A stretch of DNA of 64,000 nt, from assembly GCF_036320965.1 (NCBI RefSeq), contig NC_092261.1:11162697-11226696 (forward strand), read 5' to 3'. Numbering within the stretch: position 1 is the first letter of the stretch; each line of letters starts with the position of its first letter. This DNA comes from Panulirus ornatus. Its lineage: Eukaryota > Arthropoda > Malacostraca > Decapoda > Palinuridae. Under the pieces are notes generated by a model that did no database searches, was not told the DNA's origin, and saw only the letters and a list, made by a program, of their open reading frames with translations. This document shows positions 24,609 through 35,660 of the stretch, in pieces. Both the position numbers and the translations under genes were made by a program.

Positions 24609-25443
24609 TGAATTATTTTTTCTGTATCTTAATATTGCTAGGAATTATGGTTGAAATTCGAGAAAATTTTAGAAAAATTATTCGTATATAGCATAAGGAA
24701 CGGATCCCATACGAACAGTACAAGCATATGAAATACTATTAAGAATAATAAGAAAATTTTAAAGTGTAGGATATGGAGATGCGATCTTCATAAGTCCTTT
24801 ATTTACACAAAGAAAACGAGTTATGCAAGAAAATAATACCCCACTACATCAAACTCACATTAAACCTAAACCTTTTTCAATTACCTGAGTTAACATTCCA
24901 TCCAGCAGACGTAGGCAGTTTGCCCCATGCAGCTAAAACTCACTTAAAACATTGGGAGACTTCAACGGGTCGCCAGATACTGATCACCGGTTGAGCTAGT
25001 CCGGTCTTTTTCATTCCCCTTCCATTCTCTCGCACAGCGTGAGGTAAGAGGGTTCAGGCCTAACGTTCATTAGCACAGTCTCAAACATTAATTAAAGATC
25101 CTAACCCCAGCATTATAACACCACTGACATTATACACGGGTCTTTAAGACGGTATATAAATAACCAGTGTGATCACCTGGAGGGCCTGGGCGTAAGGGGA
25201 AGGTTAATAGAATTATGTCATGAATTGTTCTCATGTCGTATTTCACAACTGTCTTTTTCTTTACCTTGAGAAGCGTCGGCTTCGTCATGTTTGCGGTGTT
25301 CTTAAATGTGACTGACGTAAAACTTGTGTCGGTATAATTTTGCTATTTGTCTTTGTCAGGTGAGGAGGCAGGGTTAAGAAAAAAAAAAATGGCTACATTC
25401 TTGTCCAGTGTCACTAGAGTATTTTTTTCTATTTCCTATCCCT

Positions 25444-25444
<1 letters not shown>
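24607..25444. other. Unannotated stretch
   Basis: Contains ggtatataaat at about 25152, TATA-like but without supporting context. No exon was recognised. Confidence 0.45.

Positions 25445-25487
<43 letters not shown>
25445..25487. repeat. (CA)21 microsatellite
   Basis: Uninterrupted CA run replacing the expected tRNA-like head of the adjacent SINE. Confidence 0.97.
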
Positions 25488-25488
<1 letters not shown>

Positions 25489-25606
25489 ATGGGTCATGCA
25501 TGAGTCGGGCCCGCATGGGTTTGAATTCTGGCCCAAACCTTCCCCATGTTTCATCCTCCCTCGGGGCTGGTCGAATAATGGGTACCTGGCTTAGGTTGGT
25601 GTGTGT

Positions 25607-25652
<46 letters not shown>

Positions 25653-25712
25653 ACATTGGAGGAAAGATGGTACATATATACACAGAAGATGAAGCGACTG
25701 GGCAACATGATT
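25488..25712 (+). mobile_element. tRNA-derived SINE, 5'-truncated copy
   Basis: Begins with gcatgagtcgggcccgcatg and a B-box-like gggtttgaattctgg. The body follows: ccctcggggctggtcgaata, then atgggtacctggcttaggtt. An internal GT array (25599-25651) comes next, then the 3' block aaagatggtacatatatac and aagcgactgggcaacatg. The same order is present at 39327-39545 and 58935-59081. Confidence 0.75.
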
Positions 25713-26177
25713 TTAAAACTCCCTCCTCGTAATAACTCCAACACCACTTTTATAAGTCTCCTACAGTTTAGGGGCTGCGCTCCACGCTGGAGCTGGGTAG
25801 AATAGGCTCCTGTGGGGCGAGAAGGTCTTTCTTTGACAACACTGTATCCCTTTCCGTCACCTTGACGACGTCGAAGGTGTTTGCTCACGCTTGGTGTCAC
25901 CACATGTAGGCGGCATCCAGGAACATCTCTGTCTAAGAAAGAGTCCTGTTGTTACCCAGAACTTCCATCCAAAGGCTCGCTCAACCCAAGGCTGCGCTAC
26001 TACCAGTAGTAGGGAAATGTGGACTCTCTTGGACTGAGTAGTTCTTTGGTAAGACTTTCCTCCTAACGATAAAGCCTCGTCAGAGATGACTTGTCACTGG
26101 CAAGTGGAGTCCGATAGAACATCTATCTATCTACTTTTTTATACCTAGCCATCTATCTATCTATATACACACAATTA
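25713..26177. other. Unannotated stretch
   Basis: Short (ATCT)n runs lie near 26118-26165. Nothing else was recognised. Confidence 0.5.
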
Positions 26178-27325
26178 CCTATTTCTGCATTACAAGGAGG
26201 CATTTCTGTACTCTCTGTGTCCATCTCTTGAACTTCCTCTATCGCAATACATTCTGAATTTTTGTATTGTCGGTATTTACAAATTCACCCCTCAGCTCAT
26301 GCCATTTATCCATAACGTTTATACCAAAATTATATTTCTTTACGTCATTACTTTAAAAAGAAATTCTTACTTTCTTGTTACGGTCTCTAGTTTATCTTCA
26401 TCTTTGCAGTTTTTGAAGAACCGTTTACCCTCTTCATTATCAAAATGGTTTAGAAACTTGAAGGTTTTGATCAAGTCAACCCTTACTCTTCTCTCAAATT
26501 TCATCTTATTTAACCTCTCGCTCTTAGCTCGGTGCAGGTACCCTCTGTGTTAACCTCCTCTGGACGTTTGCTATTAGTTCTTTTGTGCATTCTATAAGTA
26601 CGGTGGCCAAACTTAGGGAGCACATTCTTCTTTTGTCCTAACATGCTTTGTGAGTAGTTTGATGAACATTTTCTTCTCCATATTCTTATAAGCTTTTCCG
26701 ACATTTACCTGCAGCTAATTTGTCTTTTCTACGATTATCCTGTGGCAACAGTACAGTATCGACTCCAAACCTTCTGTTATAAACAGATTCCTGATTCCAT
26801 TTCACATTGCTTCAGCCTCATTAATGCACTTTACATTTACTGGACTGAATTTCATCAAATACGTATAAGAACACCTTTAAAGTTTGTATACGTCCCCTTG
26901 TAAGCTGATGCCATCCTCATCGCTCTAATTTTCTCATGACTTTGGCATCTTCAGAAAACATTCATATTTGAGTCCGGTCATTCTGGAAAATCGTCTAGAT
27001 TCAGTGAGAAGAAAATGGTCCCGTACCGAGCCTCACGGCGGCATTGCAATGGTGATTCCAGCCCATTTCGTAAAGCCTCCTCTGACATCCGTCCATTCTT
27101 CCACTCTGTTAAAAATGATACTCGAGCCTGTCGAAGGTACCTCCTCCCCATTTCTCCCTGAAGATCCACTTCTTCACCGACCTCCTTTGTGTTCTAGAGT
27201 CAAAAGCTTTCTTGGCATTCCAGAAGCACAATCCACCCATCCTTCTCTTTTGTCCAAAACGAAACTCATTCTCTCGTAGAAGTCAAAGAGATCTGTTACG
27301 CATGACCTCTTTTGCCTCAGTTAGT
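26178..27325 (-). pseudogene. Decayed non-LTR retrotransposon, reverse-transcriptase 3' half
   Basis: Minus-strand translation across several frames gives, in order, the signatures of a CR1/Jockey-type LINE ORF2. These are RSCVTDLFDFYERM and an AFD remnant of the LDF.KAFD block (27150-27310), a remnant of the SGVPQGS...NDL block near 26980-27060 (LESPLQCRREARYG, NLDDFPE), AYKNMEKKMFIKLLTKHVRT (about 26650-26700), RRVRVDLIKTFKFLNHFD (about 26440-26500), and the C-terminal WHELRGEF. Stops and frameshifts occur throughout, so it is dead. The 5' half, including the endonuclease, is missing, as expected for 5'-truncated insertions. A more decayed relative lies at 33610-33952. Confidence 0.85.
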
Positions 27326-28059
27326 GTCTTCTATGACTTATTTAGTTTCTCGTTTAGAGTAGTCATCCATTTGTCTTCTGATTTTTTTCTTTTTTCTTTT
27401 TTTTCTACTGGTCAGTAGTTCAACACAATTTCCCCGTGTGTTTCAATGAATGCATGGTTGCGTGCGTATCTGTAGCAGCATATGGTTATGTCTAGAAGGA
27501 AATGTGAACATCCTTTTATACGAAAACTTTCTTCATCTAAGGAAATGTAATACATGTGCTTCATAGGACGTTTAACATTTCATGTTGCAGTCATTGACGT
27601 AGAATTATCCCATGGCCGTAACACGCAATCAGACCTCATCCATCAGTTATCATCATATGAAGGATGAATTTAGTCGTATGGTGAAACAAGACCTTCCCCG
27701 ACACCTCCTGCTGGTGATGTGCATGCAGCTTGGTGCCCTGTGAGGTGCTGTGGTCTAAGCAGGCGCCATCGGAACCGCCCCTGGATGTATGTGCTGGAAC
27801 CAAAGGGCCTCCACAAATCTTACCTTCTGCTGGCGGGTAACGGCTTTCATCCGGCCAGTAATCCCTCCCAGCCCCTCAGGACAGATCCACTATTGCCACC
27901 TTCATGTAATATCCACTTCATTATGACGGGTGAATCTGATGAATGATTATAAAATCGTATTACGTTACCAATGCGTTGCTCTTTACAAAAAGGAGCGCAT
28001 TCAGGTGAATGATAATCAATAGCGAATGGTAATTATGAATGGTAGAGAACGGAGTGAGG
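27326..28059. other. Unannotated stretch
   Basis: 27690-27950 is moderately GC-rich. A donor-like AGAAG/GTAAGA exists on the minus strand near 27825, but no convincing frame precedes it. Confidence 0.4.
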
Positions 28060-28235
28060 TTGGGAATATCGCTGTGGCATCAGTAGAGCAGGTGCAGTCG
28101 AAGCTGCTCCCCTCCACACCCCCTCCACAGAGGAGCCCACCCCACTCCCCCAGGACTGGGGTGAGTGTGACCGTGGGAGCGGCACACACCACTCTGGTCA
28201 AGCAAGCGTCGTGTTCTGCTTGGATATGAAATGTT
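28060..28235. other. GC-rich coding-like island
   Basis: On the plus strand a frame reads AGAVEAAPLHTPSTEEPTPL and reaches a donor-like GACTGGG/GTGAGTG near 28159. On the minus strand a Cys-containing frame (28016-28306) is also open, including SSFDCTCS. Third-position GC is high both ways, so the strand cannot be decided. Either an exon or a CpG-rich regulatory block is possible. Confidence 0.25.
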
Positions 28236-28686
<451 letters not shown>

Positions 28687-28903
28687 TTCCCACATTCTAT
28701 TTGATGAGTCTTTTTTTAATTCCTCATTTTGCGGGGCGCTGTCTCTTTTGCCCTGCGTCAGAATAAGCGGAATGTATATACGCTAAGCCAGACACAACCC
28801 GAGCTCGGCATCAGTGAGACCTCTCCTAGGCACACCACAAACGACTCGTCGACGAGCCTTTATAAACAAGAACGTGGCTTCAGGTGTAATCCAGGAACGT
28901 CAA

Positions 28904-28907
<4 letters not shown>

Positions 28908-28999
<92 letters not shown>
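28908..28999. repeat. (GA)n joined to (ACAG)7
   Basis: GA at 28908-28970 passes directly into ACAG tetranucleotides at 28971-28999. Confidence 0.97.
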
Positions 29000-29635
29000 G
29001 AGCTTTATATATTGTCATTGATTGAAGCGAGAGTGACAGGAATGACAGTGTTTTAGATCATATCTTACGTTTTATCGGAACAGCATCACTGTAACTGAAT
29101 GAAAATGCAATCCGCGGACTTCCTCATTTCTCTGTGATGTAAGTAATGTGTAAAGGCTGGCGAGGAGGATATGGCTTTGGGAATTCCTGGCGACATAATA
29201 TTACAGGAAATATGATTAGTCTTCATTAAATTATTTAGCCGGAGCAAAGACTGAAGAGGACTTACACTGAGCCGTTAACGACTTAATTCATTATGTATGC
29301 TAATACCCCGCGCATATTCAAAATAGCTCCCTCGGTAGAGTAAATAGAAAGAGAGAGAGGGAGAAATGAATAGAAATTGACCGAAAAATGCACGGGGAAT
29401 AGGGAGAATGAAAATACTCCCTGGACTTGTCATGGGGGGGAAATAAGGGAGACAGCTAAATACAAATCAAATTATATTCTGCAAATGATGATTCAGCCGA
29501 TGATTTGTTGAATGAGACGAACAAATCCTAGTTCTCATAATTACATAAAAAAAAAAGTAACATATGCTAATCACAAGGATGAGTCTCAGATCGACCCAGT
29601 ATTTACAAATGTTTATATTTCTCGAGTGCAGAGAA

Positions 29636-29638
<3 letters not shown>
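29000..29638. other. AT-rich unannotated stretch
   Basis: 29200-29310 is rich in ATTA cores (cattaaattattta, cttaattcattatg), a possible non-coding regulatory block. No exon was seen. Confidence 0.35.

Positions 29639-29717
<79 letters not shown>
29639..29717. repeat. (TA)39 microsatellite
   Basis: Uninterrupted TA run. Confidence 0.97.
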
Positions 29718-29720
<3 letters not shown>

Positions 29721-30037
29721 GCAGTGATATATTACTTGCCTAGCGACTGCTCGGTGAATCAAGTAACATAAGTTGGAGAATTAGTTATTATCAAGGAAAT
29801 TATGAGGGTACTAACCCTGGAGGAGTTGGGAAATTATGAATTTTCGATGTAAATGTGTAAGGAGCAGCGTCGCAGAGGGAAGTATGTCTACCCGAGGGGA
29901 CTGGGCATCCATGTCCTTTATACCAGAATGTAGGAATGACGTCGCGGACACCAGTCATACAGAAGCTGACACCGACACAAAAGGTGTGTGGCTATGTGTA
30001 CTTGATGTACCCCGTGTAAACTGGGACAGGATTAATG

Positions 30038-30042
<5 letters not shown>
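29718..30042. other. Unannotated stretch
   Basis: A plus frame at 29836-30111 is open but runs into the GA array. No family was recognised. Confidence 0.45.

Positions 30043-30104
<62 letters not shown>
30043..30104. repeat. (GA)31 microsatellite
   Basis: Uninterrupted GA run. Confidence 0.97.
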
Positions 30105-30108
<4 letters not shown>

Positions 30109-30530
30109 TAATGATAAAGATGCTGACCTGATTTGTCGAAGATGGGGCATGACAGGAAGAATGAATTAGACATAATGCTTGGGTCTAAGGGTTTTACTCC
30201 GTCAACACCTGCTCCATCCACTGACAGAGTTATGGAAAGAGACCTGGCGGGAGTAGGGCGCTGGTAATTGGACGCCAGAGGAAAGAACGCGAAGGAGAGA
30301 AGCGTTCAGGAGAGGATGGGTAATTTAGTAGACTCTTAAGTGTTGAGAAAAGGCAAGGTAATGGACAGCAGCGGGATGGGTGGGGGGGGGGGGGATGTGA
30401 GGCGAGACCTGACAAATGACGGGTAATGAGTGGCACGTGAGGGGAGACGAAGTGTAACATTATGGCCTAGGCTTAGAAAGTATGGGGAGATGCGGAGCGT
30501 GTGGGACGGCCAACTTATAATGACTGTGTT
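30105..30530. other. G-rich unannotated stretch
   Basis: Plus strand increasingly G-rich, with a (G)14 run near 30381-30394. Minus-strand Pro/Ser-rich frames are composition artefacts. Confidence 0.5.
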
Positions 30531-30730
30531 GGGGTGAGGAGTAAGTGTGGGGCACCAGGGGGGAATGTCGGGCAGGTTAGAGTCGGGTGTGGATGAGTAA
30601 CGTAGGGGAGGGGACGCGAACCCTGGCAAGATGGAGGGGGTGTTGAGTAATGTGGGGGAAGGGGAGGCGAGGCCTGGTAGGGAGATAGGAGTTGATGGAT
30701 TGTGTGTTGGGGGGGTGGGGGGAGGAAGGA
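30531..30730. repeat. Degenerate G-rich minisatellite, about 50-57 bp
   Basis: gagtaaNgtNggggNaggg blocks at 30538, 30595 and 30644 give spacings of about 57 and 49 bp. It ends in a G-rich run at 30708-30721. Confidence 0.5.
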
Positions 30731-31859
30731 AGATGAGATGAGGTCCTGGATAACTTCGACCGTCTTTCGTCACAGGCGTTTATGTCGAGGTAGAGCGAGT
30801 AAGACATCCTAGTGTATAAAAGTCTTGTGTTCCATCTGCCTACAGTACCTCAGGTCATGCCCAGGTGTACCTATTGAGGTAGGGACACAATGTGCGACAG
30901 TACAGTACCGTCCATAGGCGGTAACCTGTTCATGATGCCTTAGTTCTCTGGATGTCCTGGGTATCTTGTGATTCAGTTCTTGTGAAATAGAACTGACTGT
31001 TAATTACTGCCTTCCCCTCTTCACATTTACAGCCAATTTCTACTACTACGTATTTGGGAGAGTTGCGAGATAACAGTCCGTATTACCATCAGTATTTATC
31101 CCTTCTGCGATAATCCGGGAAACGGTGGCCAGCCCGCCTGGCTACTCATCTGGTGAATTAAGTATCTTTCGACTGAGCAGACCTTCAGTACATTTTGAAG
31201 TCGATTATATTTATCGTTGTTGCTGACGTACAAAATTTGATGCTGTTCATCTGAAGACTGAGAAGTATATCCATTGATTCTCTCATTCGCTGTGTTATGA
31301 AATAAGAAATACGTTGAAAGGCAACACATTCTTTTGATGAAGTCTGTGGTTAGCCTTGCGTCTTAATCCTCAGGGAAGTATAGGAGCCATAAGGATAACG
31401 TGTAAGCCAGGGTGTATGATGCTATAACTTCTGAGATATGTACAGCAGGGCGGGATGGTGAAGTTGGCCGGGACACGCGTTATAGGGTCACCTTCTCTCT
31501 TAAGGATAACATGTGTGAGTTAAGTGGATTTAGAAGCTATGAAATAAAGATACTGTTGAGTAACGAATAGTGCAACGTCTCGCACAACATTTCTTAAGGT
31601 CTTGACCAGTGTTATGTAAAAGTAGGAGTGATACTGACACCCCCCCCCCCCCCAGTAATGTTACTATTGACCATTTGGCTTGATGGACGACCCTCCTGTA
31701 CTGAAAGGTTCTCTTAACTTACAAAAGGATGGCACTTTATTGTCTTAGTCTCAGATGCTCAGTATTTGAGTGAGAGTGAAAAAAGAGATGAGTTGAATGA
31801 CATGTGGAAAAGCAGTATATGAAGTAAGAGATGAAGAAGGTGTTGAATATTATTCAGTT
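30731..31859. other. Unannotated stretch
   Basis: A pure C run of about 15 bases lies at 31640-31654. No gene was recognised. Confidence 0.5.
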
Positions 31860-32045
31860 CCTGGTTAAAACTTGACGTTTGATGGCCTTAATGAACCTTG
31901 CAGTCGATCGGCTTAAAGATAAGATAAAACAATAAACCAACAAAACAACCTACCTACCAGCTAACCAAACAACCAACCAATCAACCAACCAACCAGTCTA
32001 CCAACCATCTAACTAACCAGTTAACTAACCAACCAAACAATAAAA
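31860..32045 (+). repeat. Dispersed repeat Y, copy 2, with degenerate (AACC)n tail
   Basis: gttaaaacttgacgtttgat, ggccttaatgaacc and cggcttaaag match the order of blocks at 11490-11550. A degenerate AACC/AACA tetranucleotide tract follows at 31930-32045, which could be the tail of the element. Confidence 0.5.
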
Positions 32046-32449
32046 CTACAAGTAAGGAGTGTGATGTCCCAGCGTACGGAGTGCCGAAAACTGTGCCACA
32101 GAGACTGTATGTCTACCCTGTTCATGGAAGGTGGCTGATTGTGGATAGATATAAAGATGAACTGATAGACAGATTAAACTCTGATGGATAATGTGCGACG
32201 GAGGAGAGATAGGTGAACAGACAGAAAGATGGATAGAGAAGATTGTGAACTGTTACTGCCCTTTAGTAGGAATTCTGGTGTAAGGACGGAGGCTCTGACT
32301 AGCAGCCACAACTTCAGGGTCGGACTTTCTATTTGGTTCTTCACAAGAGAATAATTACGCGAAGCAAGAGTTCAGCCTTAACACACGGTCACTGCTCACC
32401 TTCACACGACCGAATTGTAAACCAGTTTGACCATGTTTGCTCTTGTTTT

Positions 32450-32451
<2 letters not shown>
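32046..32451. other. Unannotated stretch
   Basis: Scattered gatagat/gacaga blocks at 32145-32240 look like a decayed tetranucleotide array. Confidence 0.5.

Positions 32452-32527
<76 letters not shown>
32452..32527. repeat. (AT)38 microsatellite
   Basis: Uninterrupted AT run. Confidence 0.97.
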
Positions 32528-32530
<3 letters not shown>

Positions 32531-32811
32531 TTCCATACTTAGCTTGACTTCTCAATATATCTTGAATCGTTTCTTATCTTACTCGTCATTAGAATGATAA
32601 CTAGAGGCATTTACAGAGAAGCCCGGGCAAAACTCTTCCCTTGTGACCAATTTGCTCCCTCTGAGCACCCTTCCCTCCCATAAAGATGGAAGACAAACAG
32701 TCATTTACATACAGAGTCTCTTTACCCACACACGAGTTCCCTCCGCCTGCTGAATAGCTTCCGTGTCTAAAGAGAAAAAATCCGGGAATAAACTAGACCC
32801 CAGTGTGGCTG

Positions 32812-32895
32812 GTGAATAGAATATTTTCCAATGGCGCCGGCGAATAAATTACTTTCCAATGTTGTTAGCGAATGAAATACTTTCCAATGACTGAG
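32812..32895. repeat. 28-bp minisatellite, three units
   Basis: gcgaatNaaatactttccaa-type units start at 32812, 32840 and 32868. Confidence 0.85.
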
Positions 32896-33609
32896 AAGAT
32901 ATTTACCGACAGGAAGTGTTGTGCTGTGTGCACCCTGGTGTGCAGAGAATATGAATATTCAGAGTAGCATGTAAATAAAAGATTGGACCCGGAATGGTCT
33001 ATATGCTGGTATCTTTGCGGCAATGAGTGTTATCTCAAACTTTCCAATAACGTGGTATAATTCCAAGGTTAATGACTGGAACCCAACGATGCTTTCAGGT
33101 ACCGTAATATGGCTTGAGAGTCATCGACTCATATCCCCCCACGTTTGCATAATGCGAAAATGATGGGACGGTTCGTAATCATGGGCGAACCAATAGGACA
33201 GATGCGTTATTACGAACGTGGTACAAACAAGCAGATGGAGCAGAGGAGTGCGCCATCGCAAACACTGAGGGTTTTTTTTTGTGTGGTAGAGGCACTACAG
33301 CAAATCCCACGACTCCTTAAAAGATGAGCAGTCTCTGTACACTCATTCACAGGAACTGTTCCAAGCGGAGAGAGTGGGAGGGTGGGGGGATGATGTATTT
33401 TCTCTTATGATGTACATTCTGTAGTCTTACTTTATATATTGAAGATGGCCTTGATTTTCTTTTGCAGGTTAGAGACTTTATGTAGCTGTTATTTCCTGCA
33501 CTTACTGATTTTATTTAGCTCTCAGGTATTAATGGATGGTCATGCTGCACGATATGCAAGCGTTTTCATTGTTTTCAAGAAGTAAAAATAGTACCGTTGC
33601 TTGTCTGTG
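32896..33609. other. Unannotated stretch
   Basis: A 60-codon plus frame at 33145-33327 is not recognised. Confidence 0.45.
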
Positions 33610-33950
33610 TGTAATCACCTCCAGACAATTAGTAATTACCTGTTTGTATCGTACGGGGTAAGAGTTATACTCTTGTGGGGACCATCTCTTGAACATTCTC
33701 TCCTTCCATACAGCTCTGAACTTCTGTATGCTGTCTACATTCAGTATATCATAACTCAGTATATTTCATTCTGTCCACTATTCTTATACACTAAGAGTTC
33801 TTTTCTTTTACACCCTTTCTTACAGGTTTACAGGCAACAGGTTTTGTTTAACTTCATGTTATTCCGTCTGGTTATTCTATCCATGCCTCGTTGAAGAACT
33901 GTTCACCATCTTCGTGATCGAGAGGGTTTGAAAAATCGGTGGTTGTGATC

Positions 33951-33952
<2 letters not shown>
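33610..33952 (-). pseudogene. Decayed LINE fragment, C-terminal ORF2 region
   Basis: Aligns with the 3' part of the LINE at 26178-27325. On the minus strand ITTTDFSNPLDHEDGEQFFN corresponds to IKTFKFLNHFDNEEGKRFFK there, and IQKFRAVWKERMFKRW corresponds to the IQNVLR..RKFKRW region. Stops and frameshifts are frequent. It ends abruptly at a CA array whose other side is a SINE in the same orientation. Confidence 0.75.

Positions 33953-33953
<1 letters not shown>

Positions 33954-34007
<54 letters not shown>
33954..34007. repeat. (AC)27 microsatellite
   Basis: Uninterrupted AC run forming the junction between a LINE fragment and a SINE head. Confidence 0.97.
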
Positions 34008-34009
<2 letters not shown>

Positions 34010-34113
34010 TGGCCTAAACCAGGGAAGAATGAACACCTTGGTTAGTGTGGACAGCCTTCTAAGATTCAAACCTAAGCAGGCCTGACTGCGGGCGAGCCCG
34101 TGATGGTTCATGG
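34008..34113 (-). mobile_element. tRNA-derived SINE head and body
   Basis: On the minus strand it reads gccatgaaccatcacgggct, then a B-box-like taggtttgaatcttag, then ttccctggtttaggccagta leading into the GT tract. This is the same block order as 25488-25600. The 3' block after the GT tract is missing and replaced by LINE sequence. Confidence 0.65.
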
Positions 34114-34114
34114 C

Positions 34115-34159
34115 GTGTGTGTGTGTGTGTGTATGTGTATGTGTGTGTGTGTGTGTGTG
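34115..34159. repeat. (GT)n microsatellite with ATGTAT interruption
   Basis: GT run flanking the SINE on its 5' side. Confidence 0.95.
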
Positions 34160-34314
34160 ATAATGAGATGTAGAATCTGTTCAACCAACAGTGTTCTCTG
34201 TCTCTTCACCTGGAGTAATATAACCAAAATGTGGTAGTTAAAACAAACTCATAATTTTGGCAGCTGCTCCTTCTCTCGCTTCTGTAAGTAATTTGAACGT
34301 CGATAGCGAACTGT

Positions 34315-34316
<2 letters not shown>

Positions 34317-34392
<76 letters not shown>
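34317..34392. repeat. (CT)38 microsatellite
   Basis: Uninterrupted CT run. Confidence 0.97.
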
Positions 34393-34394
<2 letters not shown>

Positions 34395-34852
34395 TTTTTT
34401 CTCTCTTTTTTCCTCTCCCGCTGCTCCGACGTCGCTGGAGGGATCGGCCACAAAGCAAGAGAGTAAGAGGAGCAAAACGTGAGCACCCGCTGCTACAAGA
34501 AGCAAGACGGTGAACCAGTTTTTATGGTGCCGCTTGTGCTAATGGCGTCATACCTCTGCGAGATGTTTGCTCGAGGCCGACTAACAAGACCTGCAGGCTG
34601 CCGAGTCTTACAAGGTCGGATCGTCTCTACAACACCTGCAGGGTTTCCGATCGTGATAAAAGTAAATCACATCTGTAGAAAAAGAAGTTAAGCAACGTCT
34701 CCTTTGTTGTCTGTGTTGAAAGAGTAAGAAGGTGGTCTTTTGCATAAAAGGTTTACCTTGGTAATACCTTACAGACCCCCGAGCTGCACAGGTCAGACGA
34801 AAATGGCCAGTTACGTGGCAGTAAACCTGGTGTCAGCCTTTTTGGTTTACGC
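34393..34852. other. Unannotated stretch
   Basis: aacaagacctgcaggctgcc near 34587 and aacacctgcagggtttcc near 34631 look like a diverged 43-bp repeat pair. No gene was recognised. Confidence 0.4.
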
Positions 34853-35130
34853 CCCGACTGTCCTTACGGGGTCAACCCTCTGGCTTTTCGCTCTGAAATC
34901 AACCCCTTTGGCTTCCACCCTGGGATATTAAACCTCTGAGTTCTCTTCTGTGTCAGTCCACTGGATTCCATTCTTGGGCTCGAGACCCGCTGGCGTCCAG
35001 TCTGGATTTGAAACTCTCTCGCTTCCACTTTCGAGTCATCTTTATGACTTCCATTATGGCTTCGTTAGTCTGAAGTCAACTCTTAAGTCTCGAAATTCTA
35101 GTGTCGGTTCTCCATTGCTTCCACCTTAGA
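34853..35130. repeat. Degenerate 28-bp minisatellite, about eight units
   Basis: Unit anchors tggcttttcg (34881), tggcttccac (34909), tgagttctct (34937), tggcgtccag (34991) and tcgcttccac (35019) are spaced close to 28 bp. Confidence 0.7.
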
Positions 35131-35288
35131 ACGAAATGTCGTGAGCCAGCGATCTCACGTCAGTATTTATGATCTTCCCTGAGGCTCCTCCTCGGGCATA
35201 TCTGTACTTAATCACTCGCCACAGCTTCAGGCATCCATCTACAGAGGTCACCCTCCAGTTCGCACTCGCAGTGTGTTACCTGGTGCCT

Positions 35289-35289
<1 letters not shown>

Positions 35290-35319
<30 letters not shown>
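35290..35319. repeat. (AC)15 microsatellite
   Basis: Uninterrupted AC run. Confidence 0.97.
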
Positions 35320-35320
<1 letters not shown>

Positions 35321-35457
35321 ACACTCATGCACATCCGAGATAATGAGAATTCCTGGGGCAGACAACTGGCAGAGTCGTCTAGGTAATTGGAACTCACCTC
35401 AGGGTACTGATGAGGACGGGGAAGCACTGAGAAGCTGTTAAGAGAGAAGGGAGAGAT

Positions 35458-35660
35458 GGCTGGGACTGTGATTGGAAGTGTCAGGAGGGAAGGAAGGAGT
35501 GGCTGGAATTGTGTTAGAAGGTGCAGGGAGGAAGGGGCGAGGTGGCTTGAATAGTGCCCAGAAGCGTTAGGAAGGAGTAGGGAGGTGACTGGAATTATGC
35601 TAGGAGAGTGGGAGGACTTGTTGAGAGGAAATGGAAGGTAACTGGCATTGAGAGGAAGGC
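35458..35660. repeat. Degenerate 43-bp minisatellite
   Basis: ggctggNattgtg-type anchors at 35458, 35501, 35544 and 35587 are spaced exactly 43 bp, then the pattern decays. The sequence to about 36000 remains G/A-rich and may be older units. Confidence 0.75.

Noticed and set aside
27825..27900. Possible minus-strand exon before AGAAG/GTAAGA
   Set aside because: Only about 22 open codons after an in-frame stop, with a weak acceptor.
35408..35430. ctgatgaggacggggaag, resembling a hammerhead ribozyme core
   Set aside because: The required GAAA is not present and no flanking stems pair.
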